Source of the DNA: Zeugodacus cucurbitae
Lineage: Eukaryota > Arthropoda > Insecta > Diptera > Tephritidae
Direction of reading: 5' to 3'
Length of the DNA: 64,000 nt
Assembly (NCBI RefSeq): GCF_028554725.1
Contig: NC_071671.1
Coordinates: 25,109,501-25,173,500 of the forward strand
The position numbers were made by a program, and so were the translations under genes. The notes under the pieces were generated by a model. That model saw nothing but the letters and a program-made list of their open reading frames with translations, did no database searches and was not told the origin of the DNA. Shown here in pieces: positions 37,829 through 48,400 of the stretch. The first letter of the stretch is position 1. Every line of letters begins with the position of its first letter.

Positions 37829-38660
37829 TTAGTTCAAATATGCGACGTTTCGTTCGATAATCTGTTTCCATCTAGACGGCGACTTCAGAAGCCCCCTCTT
37901 TATTTGCGAAGAACTCGGACAGCCACTTTTCACTAGCCTCTTTTGAGTTCAACTTTACACCACCAAGGGTGTTCGCCATGGACAGGAACAAGTGGTAATC
38001 ACTTGGCTCTATGTCCGGGCTATATGGTGGATGGGAAAAAACCTCTCACCCGAGCTCCCGTAGCTTCTGACGAGTCATCAACGAAGTATGTGATCTGGCG
38101 TTGTCCAGGTGGAACACCATATGGGAGGATATAGTGGATGATTCCCTTCCATCCCATCAAAGACACCACAAAACCTTCCTGACCGTCAATCCCGGCTTGG
38201 CCACTGCTTGGGACGATTCACCGGCCTTCGACCACGACCGTTTTCGCTTGATATTGCCGTATGTGATCAATTTTTCGTCGCCGGTCAACATCCGCTTCAA
38301 AAATGGGTCAGAAGGTTTTTTTGCGTCAAATCATGCGACACCCAAACATCAAGCCCGGTACACAAGATCGTCGAAACCATTCCTCCGCAGTTCGAAATGA
38401 TAGAGTGCCATCCCCCAAAACACCATCACGGAACGTGAGATGAATAGCGCGAATTTCGCCGTTAGTGAGGGAGTATGTTTACACTTCTATAACTGTTGAA
38501 CACAATATCCAAATTAATCATGCATAGTATCGTTTTGTAGGTTATGTCAAGACTTTTCAAAGATGTATAGTATTGCCAGATACGAGCTCTGTAGCACTTT
38601 ATACATAGCCTGCGAAATTCAAAAGTCAAAAAGGCGGAAGGGAGATATTTGCCAACCCAA
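37829..38660 (-). mobile_element. mariner element, decayed, 3' end not found
   Basis: On the minus strand the element starts with TTGGGTTGGCAAATA at 38660, flanked by TA, which fits a mariner terminal inverted repeat and TA target. Further along are LTGDEKLITYGNIKRKRSWS-like sequence (first catalytic Asp), then KGIIHY, then FHLDNARSHTS and SHPPYSPDIEPSDYH (third catalytic Asp region), ending at IIERNVAYLN and a stop at 37829. Several frameshifts and stops are present, and a segment between KGIIHY and FHLDNA is deleted. It is inactive. It lies between the two paralogous genes A and B. Confidence 0.85.
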
Positions 38661-39834
38661 TATTTTCAGACTTAAGTCCTTAAATCGAACAGCAATAAAT
38701 ATTCGCCTATCCATATAATATTTACAGTATGGTCATAATTTTCGACTGTAAGTACACAAGCTCGTTGACTCCGACCCATGAGCCAAGCCTCGTAGCTTTT
38801 TTACTTTCCCACCAACCATAAGTTGGTATTTCTCTGTGTTTACAAATATTTATTTGCAGTTAATAGTAGATTTAGTGCAGGCAATGCAATTTGCAGTTGT
38901 CGAGCGGCACGTTCAACGTCTTCATCACGACTCTATGAGCTCGTATATTCTAGCTCATATAGTAAATTCCAAAAGTGGCTGAAATGTGCAAAATTGTTTC
39001 TTGAAGTTTATGGTTACGCTGGCTGGTTTATAGTTATTATAGTTGGGTTAATAAATAAAATTACATATGGACATACAAAGTTACACACATTAAGTGTTGT
39101 AATAACTACTATATGAAATAGGAACTCAGGCAGAGACAGCAGAGTACAGGAAACATATCAGTAATTTTTTTTGTAATTGATTGAGGATATGAAGACCTCG
39201 GCAACGTAAATGATAGAAAGTTTTATGGGAATAGCATTACAGATTTATTGGAGATAAGACGAAATGAGGATCGGACAAAACTGAACCGAAATTTAAAATG
39301 AAATCCGCATAGACTGCGCATAAGTGCATGTCCGTCGCTAACAAAGTCTTATTGGAATTATTGGAGATACGGCGAAGGGAGTATCGGACCACACCGAACC
39401 GGAGTTGAAGCCGATGAGCTTTATGGTAATAGTCTGCTACTAGAGTAGGGTTTGGGACAAATTCTCAACGTGATTAGAGCATTCTTCTGGGGAAACTCTA
39501 GTTTAAAGTTCTTGGAATTTATTAAGCAACTGATTAATGAACTGAGAACAATTTTCGATTGAAATAATCGACTCTAAGTAAAGTCTAATTGAAATGTTTA
39601 ATAAATAATAGGACACGAGCCAGGTTTGTTTGTTCCAAGGATCTCTCAGGCTATATTGACAACCCACATGGTAAGTCTATTTTTTCTCCATATTGAAAAG
39701 GTTTAACCATATAAGAAATAAAAAGCTCAATTCCATCCGATTTTCTCTCTTCCTAGCTGGCCATTCAACGCTTGAGAATTTGTTAAAATATCCTTTTAAT
39801 ACTAAGTAGACCTCCATAAAGTTCGTTCTCAAAA
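38661..39834. other. intergenic sequence downstream of paralogue A
   Basis: No gene supported. A possible AATAAA for paralogue A on the minus strand lies at 39835-39840. Confidence 0.45.
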
Positions 39835-40007
39835 TTTATTGAACATTTTCGACATCCTTACTGTCCAGAGCTTTTTCAGAGTTATCCCATATTTCTTATA
39901 AATAATAAAGAGAGCAGTAATATTAAAATCTGGGTAAATATATTTTCTTGTATTTGCACAAAAATTTACATATATAACATATTCATTTTTAAATTACCAA
40001 TTCAATT

Positions 40008-43000
40008 CTAATCTTCAGAATCTTGATCGGCGGTCGTCGAAACTCTGAAGAATTCCTGAATATCGATAGGTTTGTTATATAAAACTGGCCGCCGATACGC
40101 GACACCTGGTTTTAAGTCGGGTAGCAAATCTTTTTTGGTGACCAATAATTTCGGTTCCGGTAGTGGTGGTAACTTAACAGGTCCCTTACGTTCATATATT
40201 GGACGGGTTTCCCTCTTTTGCGTTGTGTACCACTCCAGAAAACGCGGTTTGATCTCCGTCATAGGTGTACGCGTAACGGGATATTCCTGCAGCTGACGTT
40301 CGACGGGTAAATTTTCTTTATTCTGACGTACTTGCGCGGGAGTGGGTATTGATGAATGATAGTCAACGTAGGAGAAACGTTTAGCGCTGCCACCGAAACC
40401 AAGTTTCTTGCCTTTACTCAATTGTCGTCGTACAACGGTCACCTTTACAATACAATTGAAGCGAAACTTATACTGTGGATGAAGATCTATATAGGGCGCG
40501 AATTCGGATAAACGTCTTCTACGCGGCGCCAATATCATATTAATATATCTATAGTCGTGAAATTGTTGTGCTGCGCGTGCTGAAAACCGCTTCTCTATCG
40601 AATTATCCAACTTTTTGGGCTTGTGCAATTTGGAACCCGGCAAGCGGAAGACATACGTATGACCATGTCCGATGACATGCGTAAAATCCGGTGCACAATA
40701 TAAATGTGATTTGATCTTTTTATATGGTATGCGTCGGAATTTCTTACGTTTCTCACGATCGATAATTAGCGGCAGTCCCGGTGTGAATATTTTCTTGCCA
40801 CACGGACAGTGTTTGGGGAAGCGTACCTCATAGCGTCCCACTGCCGGTTCGAAGCTCAAGTGACGCCGTATTATGCCTGGTAACTTCGCGGGTATGCAGG
40901 AGTTGCGTAGGAACAGGTGTGGATTATTTATTGGCGGTGGTACTGGTTTAGGCCTGGTTCGGTTGTGTGGCACGAGGGCACATATACATATGTAGTTACA
41001 AATATATTAAACAAATAATGGATACATACATATTATATTGGATTGTATGCCTTTCTATATTATAGTGCGCCGGGGACGGTTCTGTAGGCAGGCGTTTAAC
41101 CAATACTGGATCGGTTATCATGCATCGTGTGGAGGCAGGGCGCAGACGTGCATCTTAAAGAGATATTTTTCATATTTTTAATGAAGAGGAAATGTATCGA
41201 ATTTTTTGAAAATTATATTATAGACCTATAAAGCGCTATACGTCTAATATTTTGCCTTTCTAGCAATAAAAATGTGTATAAGCTTTGAGAATATTTAGCT
41301 GAAACTTAGTCCATTACTTAGTTGTATTTCGACAATATTTTTGTTTCTTGTGAAAATCACTCAGATTGCACGACTACAATACATAGCTCCCATATACGAT
41401 ATTTTTCGAAAATAATATTTTACGTTACAACTCTTATAATCAAGCAGCTAATAAGATGAAACTTTGTAGAATATTTACCTATCTCATATTGTTTCTATAT
41501 AGTGAAAATCATCAAAATCATATGGCTATAAGATATGACTCCCATACAACCGACTGTTCAAAAACGAGATTTTACTCAATAACTTTCATATCGTCACCTA
41601 AAATGCAAAAGGCCGTAACTAACAAAAAATTCAAAATTGACTTTTTGATTGATTATGAAGTACTTAACCGAAACACGTGTACACAGCAAATTTTACATGC
41701 AAACGTCCAAAAATAACGACTTTATAGGCGAGAATCAGAAGGCCCCAACTACAACTTCAACAATTTCATAAACCAAAAAGCCGTAACTACCCTTTTTTCA
41801 TTCTCTTTGATTCAATTTCAATGTGAAACATTGTGTTATCCGTAATTTCAGTTGTTTTCATTATCTTTCATTCTTTATCAAATTTTGTTATTGTGTTTTG
41901 CCTTTCTTCAATACAGGCAAAAAATCCGGAGAGCCAACTGTTAATATGATCCGTGCCTTGGCATATGATCCATCTGGAATAATCTATCTTCTATATATAT
42001 AAAATTAAGTGGCAAAACTTCCTGTTCGTATACTCCTCCTAGACGGCTTGCCCGATTTCAATGAAATTTTCAGGGGTGATTGGGGTCTGTTTGGAGGGTG
42101 CACATAAGAAATTTAATGTGTGTATCATTGCACGTTTTGCAAAAAAAAAATGATACATCCCGCTTATACAAATTCTCATGAAATAATGTTTTGCCGCACG
42201 ATTGGCAGTCCTGTCAAATGCCTTCATTTGTCAGTTCATCTCGAAAAAGGTCAACGCGTTTATTTCACTGCAGACAATGTACAACAGAGCGCAGCAGGAC
42301 CACCGGGGACAACACTAACTACTCTTTTCGAGTTGTGTGAAAACGATGCATTTGCAAGAACATTGCTATATTCCGAAATACCAAAATATTTCACTTGGAA
42401 TCCATCATCGAAAACATTTCAACGACGAAAGCAAAGGATGCGTGTTGACGGTTATCCAAATGTCCGTAAAACCGATGCCATAGAATGCATTTACACCATC
42501 CATCCGAACAACGCCAAATGTTTCTATTTGCGTCTGCTATTAGTCAACGTGCGCGGACCAAGATCATTTAATGATTTGAAAACTGTTGACTGTCAGTTGT
42601 GTGCGACGTATCGTGAAGCATGTCAGCGATTGCATTTGTTAGAAGATGATATGCATTGGGACACCGCACTTCATGACGCATCACTCACAACTCATCCAAA
42701 ACAAATACGCGTACTATTCGCCATAATAATAACTACAAGCCTTCCGTCAAATTCGCAAGAACTGTGGAATAAGTACAAAGGCTGCATGACCGAGGACTCA
42801 AGAAAAACTGCCAGGAGAAGCTACAACATATACATCGATTGATAGCGTTTTGAATCAAGATGAAGTAGTCAATTATCCAACTGAATTCTTGAATTCTTTG
42901 GATCCCCCCGGTCTGCCAACGCATTGTTTAGTCCTGAAAGTCGGTTCACCCATTATACTTCTACGAAATCTGAAGCCACCGACTTTGTGTAATGGCACAA

Positions 43001-45498
43001 GGCAGCAGCATTCCCATGATTCCAACGGACATGCCGTTTGAATTTAAGCGCTTGGAGTTCCCAGTACGTCTTGCCTTTGCGATGACCATCAACAAATCGC
43101 AAGGGCAAACGTTTCAAGTGTGCGGCATCAATTTGGAAGGACCGTGCTTCTCCCACGGCCAATTGTTCGTCGCATGCTCGAGAGTGGGAACACCAAGGTG
43201 CTTATTCATTTACGCGCCAGGTGGAAAAACCAAAAATGTTGTATACCAATATGTTTTATAAATAAGTAACAATTTTACAACAATAAATAAAACACAAAGT
43301 AAAAACCCATAAGAGTTTTAATCGATTTAGGTGTGGCGAAGCGCACAGGGTAACAGCTAGTTTATTATAAAACAAATATCAACGACGATTATAACGTTTT
43401 GCCACAACGTACACAACAAAAATTTAGGGACATCGAACCTTCACAGTTACATACCGAAAGAAGATCAATATCCAAAAAGAAATGGGAACACCTGCGGGAA
43501 CTTACATTTTTACTTCCGGCTGTACCCTTTACATCTTAAACCTATTCTAATTTGCTATTTGTATTGCAGGTTTTGTTGTTTTCAAATGAATTATTTTGTT
43601 TTTCTTAACCAGTTTAATTTAATTTTATTTTCTCGAATTAAATGTATTAATTAAATAATTTCTTTTGTGTTAAAATACTTACAATAAATAGATACAAAAA
43701 GACAGAACTTGTTAAAAACTTTTTTAGTTACAGCCTAAAAGCACATTTTCTTATTTTAGCCATTGCTTTCATTTAATACACAATTTTTTTCAAGTAGTTA
43801 CGGCTTTTTGGATTCAGAAAAATAGAGTGCATTTAACATTTCTTAAAAATTGCTTTTTTCCCATTAATTTGGTTTTCAGAAACAAATCCATCTTTGTTTT
43901 CTAAACTTAAATTTACAATTTGGATATTTAGCTTTAAGTAGTCTTTAATCTATAACGTTTTTTGCTTCTCCTGTAAAATACTAAAAATGTTAGTTACGGC
44001 CTTTTGCATTTTAGGTGACGATATTTGAATTGCTAAGAGCACAAGATTGTGTGAAAATCTTGTTTATAACATGTAAAAGGTGGAGACTAAAAAACAATGA
44101 AGTGAGGTGAATATTTCATATATCTCCCATATAACCACTCTTTCAAAAACATGTTTTTGTGTTATACCATCTACAAATAGGCAGCTAATTATAACAAGTT
44201 TTGTGAACTACTACGTTATCATAAGTATAATTTGTGTTGGAAATATTATTATGTTTGGACGATTATAAGACATAGCTCCCATACAACAGACTCTTCGAAA
44301 ACGAGTTTTTCCATTATAACTTATTTAATTAAACAGTTAAGTACATGGAATTTTGTTAGGAATTAACTTAATACAAATGGAATTGGTATAATGAAGATTA
44401 TTACGTAAGATCGGTGGATACACTATATAGCTTCCATACAGCTGAATATTCACATATAAGAATTTACTTTATATCTCAATAAAACTGGGAATTTGGAGAA
44501 GCCGTAATATGTAGAAAGTGGATATTGTATAATCATGAAGTTCGATCGACTATAATTTTTAGTTACTTAACAACCGATTATTCAGATTGTTCAAACATTC
44601 AACAGAGCGTTTAAAAGATGTTTCAAATTAGATTTATTCTAAATCATTATTGTGAAATTCATCAACTTACTGCTGAAGAACACTCCTTTATGCTTGTTGT
44701 GTGGCAAATTGAAGCGCTCCGTTAATTTTGGTAAATTATATAATTTCCATTTGTCTCTTGACCTCTTCGGTGGTGTGTATTTAATATATTCTAAAGATTC
44801 AATTTTATATTCCTTTTTCAATTTCCTCCAATATGCGCCACCCAGACCACGACGACCTGCAAACGGTTCTTTGGAAGTATTATAAATATTGGGTGGCAGG
44901 TGGTATGCTCTGAAATCGGATACGTAACGTGTGGCATTTGCCAAACGTCTGCTCGGGCATGGTCCAATGCTTTCGGGGTATTGACCTAGCAGTTTACGGG
45001 TGTGATCCTTCGAACGTGTTTCAATGCTTTTTTCTGAGAAGTGGGCAGTTATTACATGATACAATGGGAATTTAGTAGTTTATATAGTTACCTAAAATGC
45101 AGTCCATGTTGTAGAATTTATGTTTACTCTTAATATATTTTGATATACTATGTTCATGTTTATAACTGTTGCCTGGAAAGTTGAGCGATATTTAACTTTA
45201 ATGCTTGAAAAATAGGGCAAAATCACAGTGGACCGAGGAGCAAGGCGGCGGGAATTATAGCAACCAATTTATTATAATGATCTTGAAAACCGTACGAGAC
45301 TTAAATATGCTTTTTTTCAATTTTTATTAACCTTCTTTATTGTCTCCATCACTGCACTGAACTTCTTTCCACAATGTGCCCAGCTTTATTTGTAGTTTCA
45401 TTGTACTCACGTGTGGCCAATAAAAGAGGTATATTGAGACGTTCCGCGATTAAATTTATTTCACCACCTTCACACTTTTTAACGGGTATTTTAGCCAT
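40008..45498 (-). CDS. paralogue A: PxxY-motif protein, likely ciliary/sperm-tail, 4 exons
   Basis: The four coding exons are 45498-45411, 45033-44671, 41153-41030 and 40953-40008 (506 aa). Donors are GTGAGT, GTAAGT and GTATGT, acceptors end TCTCAG, TTTAAG and ACCAG, and phases are 1, 1, 2. The total of 1521 coding bases divides by three. Residue positions are GGEINLIAERLNIPLLLAT in exon 1, LPPNIY (75-80), RRGLGGAYW (90-98), SPAHYNI (177-183), NPHLFLRNSC (about 202-211), FEPAVGRYE (226-234) and CPCGKK (about 241-246), then a basic C-terminus with APRRRR. Paralogue B shares the first four blocks but lacks CPCGKK and is about 90 residues shorter. The PxxY motifs suggest a ciliary or sperm-tail microtubule protein (tentatively CIMAP2/LEXM-like). 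Intron 2 holds the nested transposons, and intron 3 is only 76 bases. The GTG sometimes taken as an exon 4 start (40973) is intronic. Confidence 0.8.
42120..42842 (+). pseudogene. Helitron Rep-helicase fragment, N-terminal piece
   Basis: The open frame covers the conserved linker before the Helitron helicase domain: GQRVYFTADNVQQ, LTTLFELCENDAFARTLLY, PKYFTWNPSSKTFQRRKQ, KCFYLRLLLVNVRGPRSF, YREACQRLHLLEDD and LFAIIITTSLPSN. It ends shortly after MTED, where the helicase motifs should begin. A frameshift or deletion then joins it to the C-terminal helicase piece. About 240 codons remain of a protein that is well over 1000 in autonomous elements. Confidence 0.85.
42850..43261 (+). pseudogene. 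Helitron helicase C-terminal piece
   Basis: Two overlapping frames together encode the end of a Pif1-like helicase: NQDEVVNYPTEFLNSLDPPG, LVLKVGSPIILLRNLKPP and LCNGTR in the first, then after a small deletion MIPTDMPFEFKRLEFPV, AFAMTINKSQGQTFQV and FVACSRVGTPRCLFIYA in the second. The MTINKSQGQ and ACSRV blocks are hallmark helicase motifs V and VI. The frame break and the missing Walker motifs make it non-functional. Confidence 0.85.
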
Positions 45499-48400
45499 TG
45501 CGGAATTTAAAGCTGTGTAATTCAAAATTCCGAGAGATATTCTTCGGTTTTAATTTCTTGAAATTTTCTTCAATAAAATCATCAGTAAATAAAATGTATT
45601 TATTTTTTCATATTTATATAGAAACTTCAGTGTCTTATAAAATTAGAAAGAAAAGACTCAGAAATATATCAATTTTCGAATTGTTTTAGAGTTGCCAAAT
45701 TTCATATAATAAAGTTAAAATGTTTAGGTTAATAGTTGCTACTTTATATATCATTAAGAAAGACTTGACATAAGATTTTTTGCATCTTCGGCGTTTTCAT
45801 TAATGAGAAAGGCTGATCCCAGGCTTTGGTCATCCAGAAAGTGGAGCTTCGAGACTACAAAGTTTCCTCAGAGTCGGTACAGCGATGTTATAGACAAAAG
45901 TGGTCGGCCTTAGTATAGCATCCCTCGATTTCAGTGTTAAAATAGGTATGGTGGTACAGAGGAGATCGTTCAGTTTAAGAATAGGTTCCACAGACGAAAT
46001 ACTCCATCAACATTAGACCTCATTTTATATGAGTGAGCGTGAAAATACCTAGTTCTTTGTAAAAAAAAATTCTTTCAGATTTTATCTATTTCCCTTTCCT
46101 CTCTCCTATCCACCACACAAAAGTATCCTGTATGTAGCGTGAGTGCTTCCTGTTTGCTTTGCTTTGATAAGCATTTCATAACTTTTTATCTTCACACAAT
46201 TAGCGTAATAAAAATTCACATATCATTTTATTCGTTGTAATTCTTTTTATGTGTCTAACACGGTTAATAAACATTTCGCGTTTTTATTGCCAAACTGACT
46301 ACGCTCTTTATGCTTATCTTCCTTAGAGGATATAAAGGATGTAAAGACTATTCTTTTCTGTGGCAGCTTGTTTGTGTTGGTGTGGGAGTGAAAACTTCTG
46401 CGGCTGAGTAGAGATTACGTTGATGTAGATGTAGGTGGATATTTAAATGAGAAAAGTGAGTGTGGCGCTAAAGGTATTTTTACGTAAGTATTTAACTGTA
46501 TTTATGCGGTTGTAGTGTAGAGTTTGGAGTGTTTTATAAATACCTTTTCTTAGATAATTTAGTGCAAAGAAGGAAAGCTGAAAGGAGGGTTGGTTCAGCA
46601 TTTTTCTCTTTTTGTTATGTTTGTCTTAATATTATCACACTGGAGTGAGTTCCACAGGTTCTAAAACACCGACAATGACTGGTTTGTTTAAAAAAAAAAA
46701 GCTTGTTTAAAGAAGAAGAAATAAATAAAGATGGAAAGAGAGTAAATAGGGAGACTTAGGACTGCGGATTCCTAGATGTCCAGCGTCAGGCAGCATTTTT
46801 TTTGAGTCATCTGGAAGTTTCAACCTCTATCTAAAGAAGCGAATGTTAGGATAGGAATCTAGTCTTTGGACAAAATTATGTGCTTCTTTCCAAGGCTTTG
46901 GAGATACAATGTGTGTTTTACAAATCAGTGGAGTCCCAGATTATTAGACTGCTCAGATTTTGTGGAGTAGAGTTGAATAGCCTTCCTTTCTGGAGCCTTC
47001 CTTCTAGGTTCTGAGTTCTATTGCTGGGGACAACGATTGAATTGGACAATTTTTGGAACCTGTTTTAAATCGAAATTCTATATTTTTTTCGATACACATA
47101 CATATGTATATTATGATATCTCTTTTGTTATTCATGATATATAATCAAGTTTCGGATAGAATTTTGTAGAGATGACATTCGTCTGATAAGAAGGTTAGAC
47201 TATTGAGGTTTTCTCATGAGAATGGACTCTAAGTGGAACCTGCACGAGTCGACAGACTAGGATGGAAACCTTTGTCTAGTTGGAAGGACTAAATGAAACC
47301 TGACTTAACTCCACTTTTTGTCTCTCGAGTTGTTCGCTAAAGTCATAAAATTGTCAAGTAATTCCCTATAAAATTACTAAACTCTGCGCGAAATTATCTC
47401 CACCGTTAAAGCAAATGGCAAAATTATTGAATTCTAATGAAAGCAGAGGAGAAAATCCAATAAAAAGAGCACAAAGTACAGCGAAAACACAAGAAAACTC
47501 AGCACATTTATGCACATAGTTACATTTATTAGAAAATCTCTGCAGCGCCGCTAGTCAAACTGGGGTTTGAGGGAGAACAATGACGACGGATGCACTGGTG
47601 CGGAATTGTAAAACTCAATTGGCTGGAAGTGGTGATGTGGTGCAAAGCATTTTGTTTGACACCCACACCCATGAGGGGCTCATAAATTACAGATTCGAAA
47701 ACCATTGGTTACGGCGCTCGTCGATTTCTTGCTGCGGTCAGTGTTTTGAAGTTTTTTCTTTTGTTACTTTATAAATTTCCATTTTAATCGTCCTTGCATT
47801 ATTGATGAAGTTGCAATTTTTGAATTAAACATTTGGCATAAATTGTACTACGTTGATAACAATTCCACTCGCTAACCGAAGAACTGAAGTCTGTTACTGG
47901 TATGGCAAACATAAGAGTATATGTTATGATTTGCTGTGAAACTTTCACTGACCTTTCGGTGGAAACTTTTGTGTTAGACAAGTATTGAATTTACAATGGG
48001 ACGTTAGTAAATGTGGAGCAATCTTAAGGGAGAGATGGTTGTACGACGAGTTGTCAATATGATGAAAATTACTGTTTACTTTAAGAGAAGACTACAGCAC
48101 TCCAGCAACGAATCAACGTAAACGAAATATCAGAAGGGTAAATCTAAGCTTAAATTTGGCTTCTCGCTGAAGACTGTAAAATCCCAAAGTGGGCAATGTA
48201 TGTTCTCAAAGTGAGAGATCTTGAGCTACATCATCGATATTCGTTACTATCAAAGTCGTTTTGTCTCTTTGAAGGATCGAAAAAAGTTTGTCAAGCGTTT
48301 GGAACCTTGGTAGCTTACCTAATATTTCATATGAATTGAATAAAAATCCTCGCGTTAGAAAGTTCAACCACCGTCTGCATTTGGTTAGTTCTTGGTTCCT

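Larger units (their letters stand above)
41983..43360 (+). mobile_element. Helitron, internally deleted non-autonomous copy
   Basis: The element starts with TC (TCTATCTTCTATATATATAA) after a host A and ends with CTAG before a host T. A short hairpin (GTGTG-loop-CGCAC, 43331-43345) lies 11 bases upstream of the CTAG, as expected for Helitrons. Inside, 42120-42842 encodes a Rep/helicase linker region (VHLEKGQRVYFTADN, FARTLLYSEIPKYFTWN, YTIHPNNAKCFYLRLLL, LLEDDMHWD). The region 42850-43261 encodes the Pif1-helicase C-terminus (YPTEFLNSL, GSPIILLRNL, FAMTINKSQGQTF, ACSRVGTP). The Rep catalytic motifs and Walker A/B helicase motifs are deleted, so it cannot move on its own. Confidence 0.9.
41917..43539 (+). 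pseudogene. C-terminal transposase-like exon split by Helitron
   Basis: Two pieces, 41917-41982 and 43361-43539, join in frame. The left piece encodes GEPTVNMIRALAYDPSG and ends one base into an Ile codon (A). The right piece starts with TT and continues YYKTNINDDYNVLPQR, then KKKWEHLRELTFLLP and a stop. The pattern (short linker, Arg-rich turn, then KKKW and a hydrophobic tail) resembles the C-terminal part of insect proteins I associate with DNA transposons. No upstream exons are seen in the element, so even before the Helitron insertion it was probably non-autonomous. Confidence 0.65.
41588..44024 (+). mobile_element. DNA transposon with 36-bp TIRs, interrupted by a Helitron
   Basis: The arms 41588-41623 and 43989-44024 are perfect 36-base inverted repeats (core CGTCACCTAAAATGC). 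The outermost ATAT on each side can be read as a 4-base target duplication. Subterminal copies of a CCGTAACTA-type motif recur: an 18-base inverted pair at 41773-41790 and 43794-43811, and a weaker one near 43735. Such motifs are typical of transposase-binding sites. A coding exon begins after a TACAG acceptor at 41917 and resumes after the Helitron at 43361, ending at a TAA at 43537-43539. The rest of the transposase gene is absent. A 4-base target is compatible with Sola-type transposons, but I cannot assign the superfamily. Confidence 0.8.
41220..44580. repeat. about 152-bp tandem array in intron 2 of paralogue A
   Basis: A diverged unit marked by AGCTCCCATACAAC, then TTCGAAAACGAG, then TATAACTT and GCAGCTAAT recurs. 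The CTCCCAT marker starts at 41385, 41537, 44122, 44274 and 44429. The spacing is 152, then 2585, 152 and 155. If the inserted transposon plus one 4-base target copy (2433 bases) is removed, the middle spacing becomes 152 as well. The outer limits of the array are approximate. Confidence 0.8.

Noticed and set aside
38101..38438. Plus-strand open frames as a gene
   Set aside because: They are shadows of the minus-strand mariner transposase.
40954..40973. Exon 4 of paralogue A starting at the GTG at 40973
   Set aside because: GTG is not a normal fly start, and splicing at 40954/40953 in phase 2 gives a continuous protein matching paralogue B.
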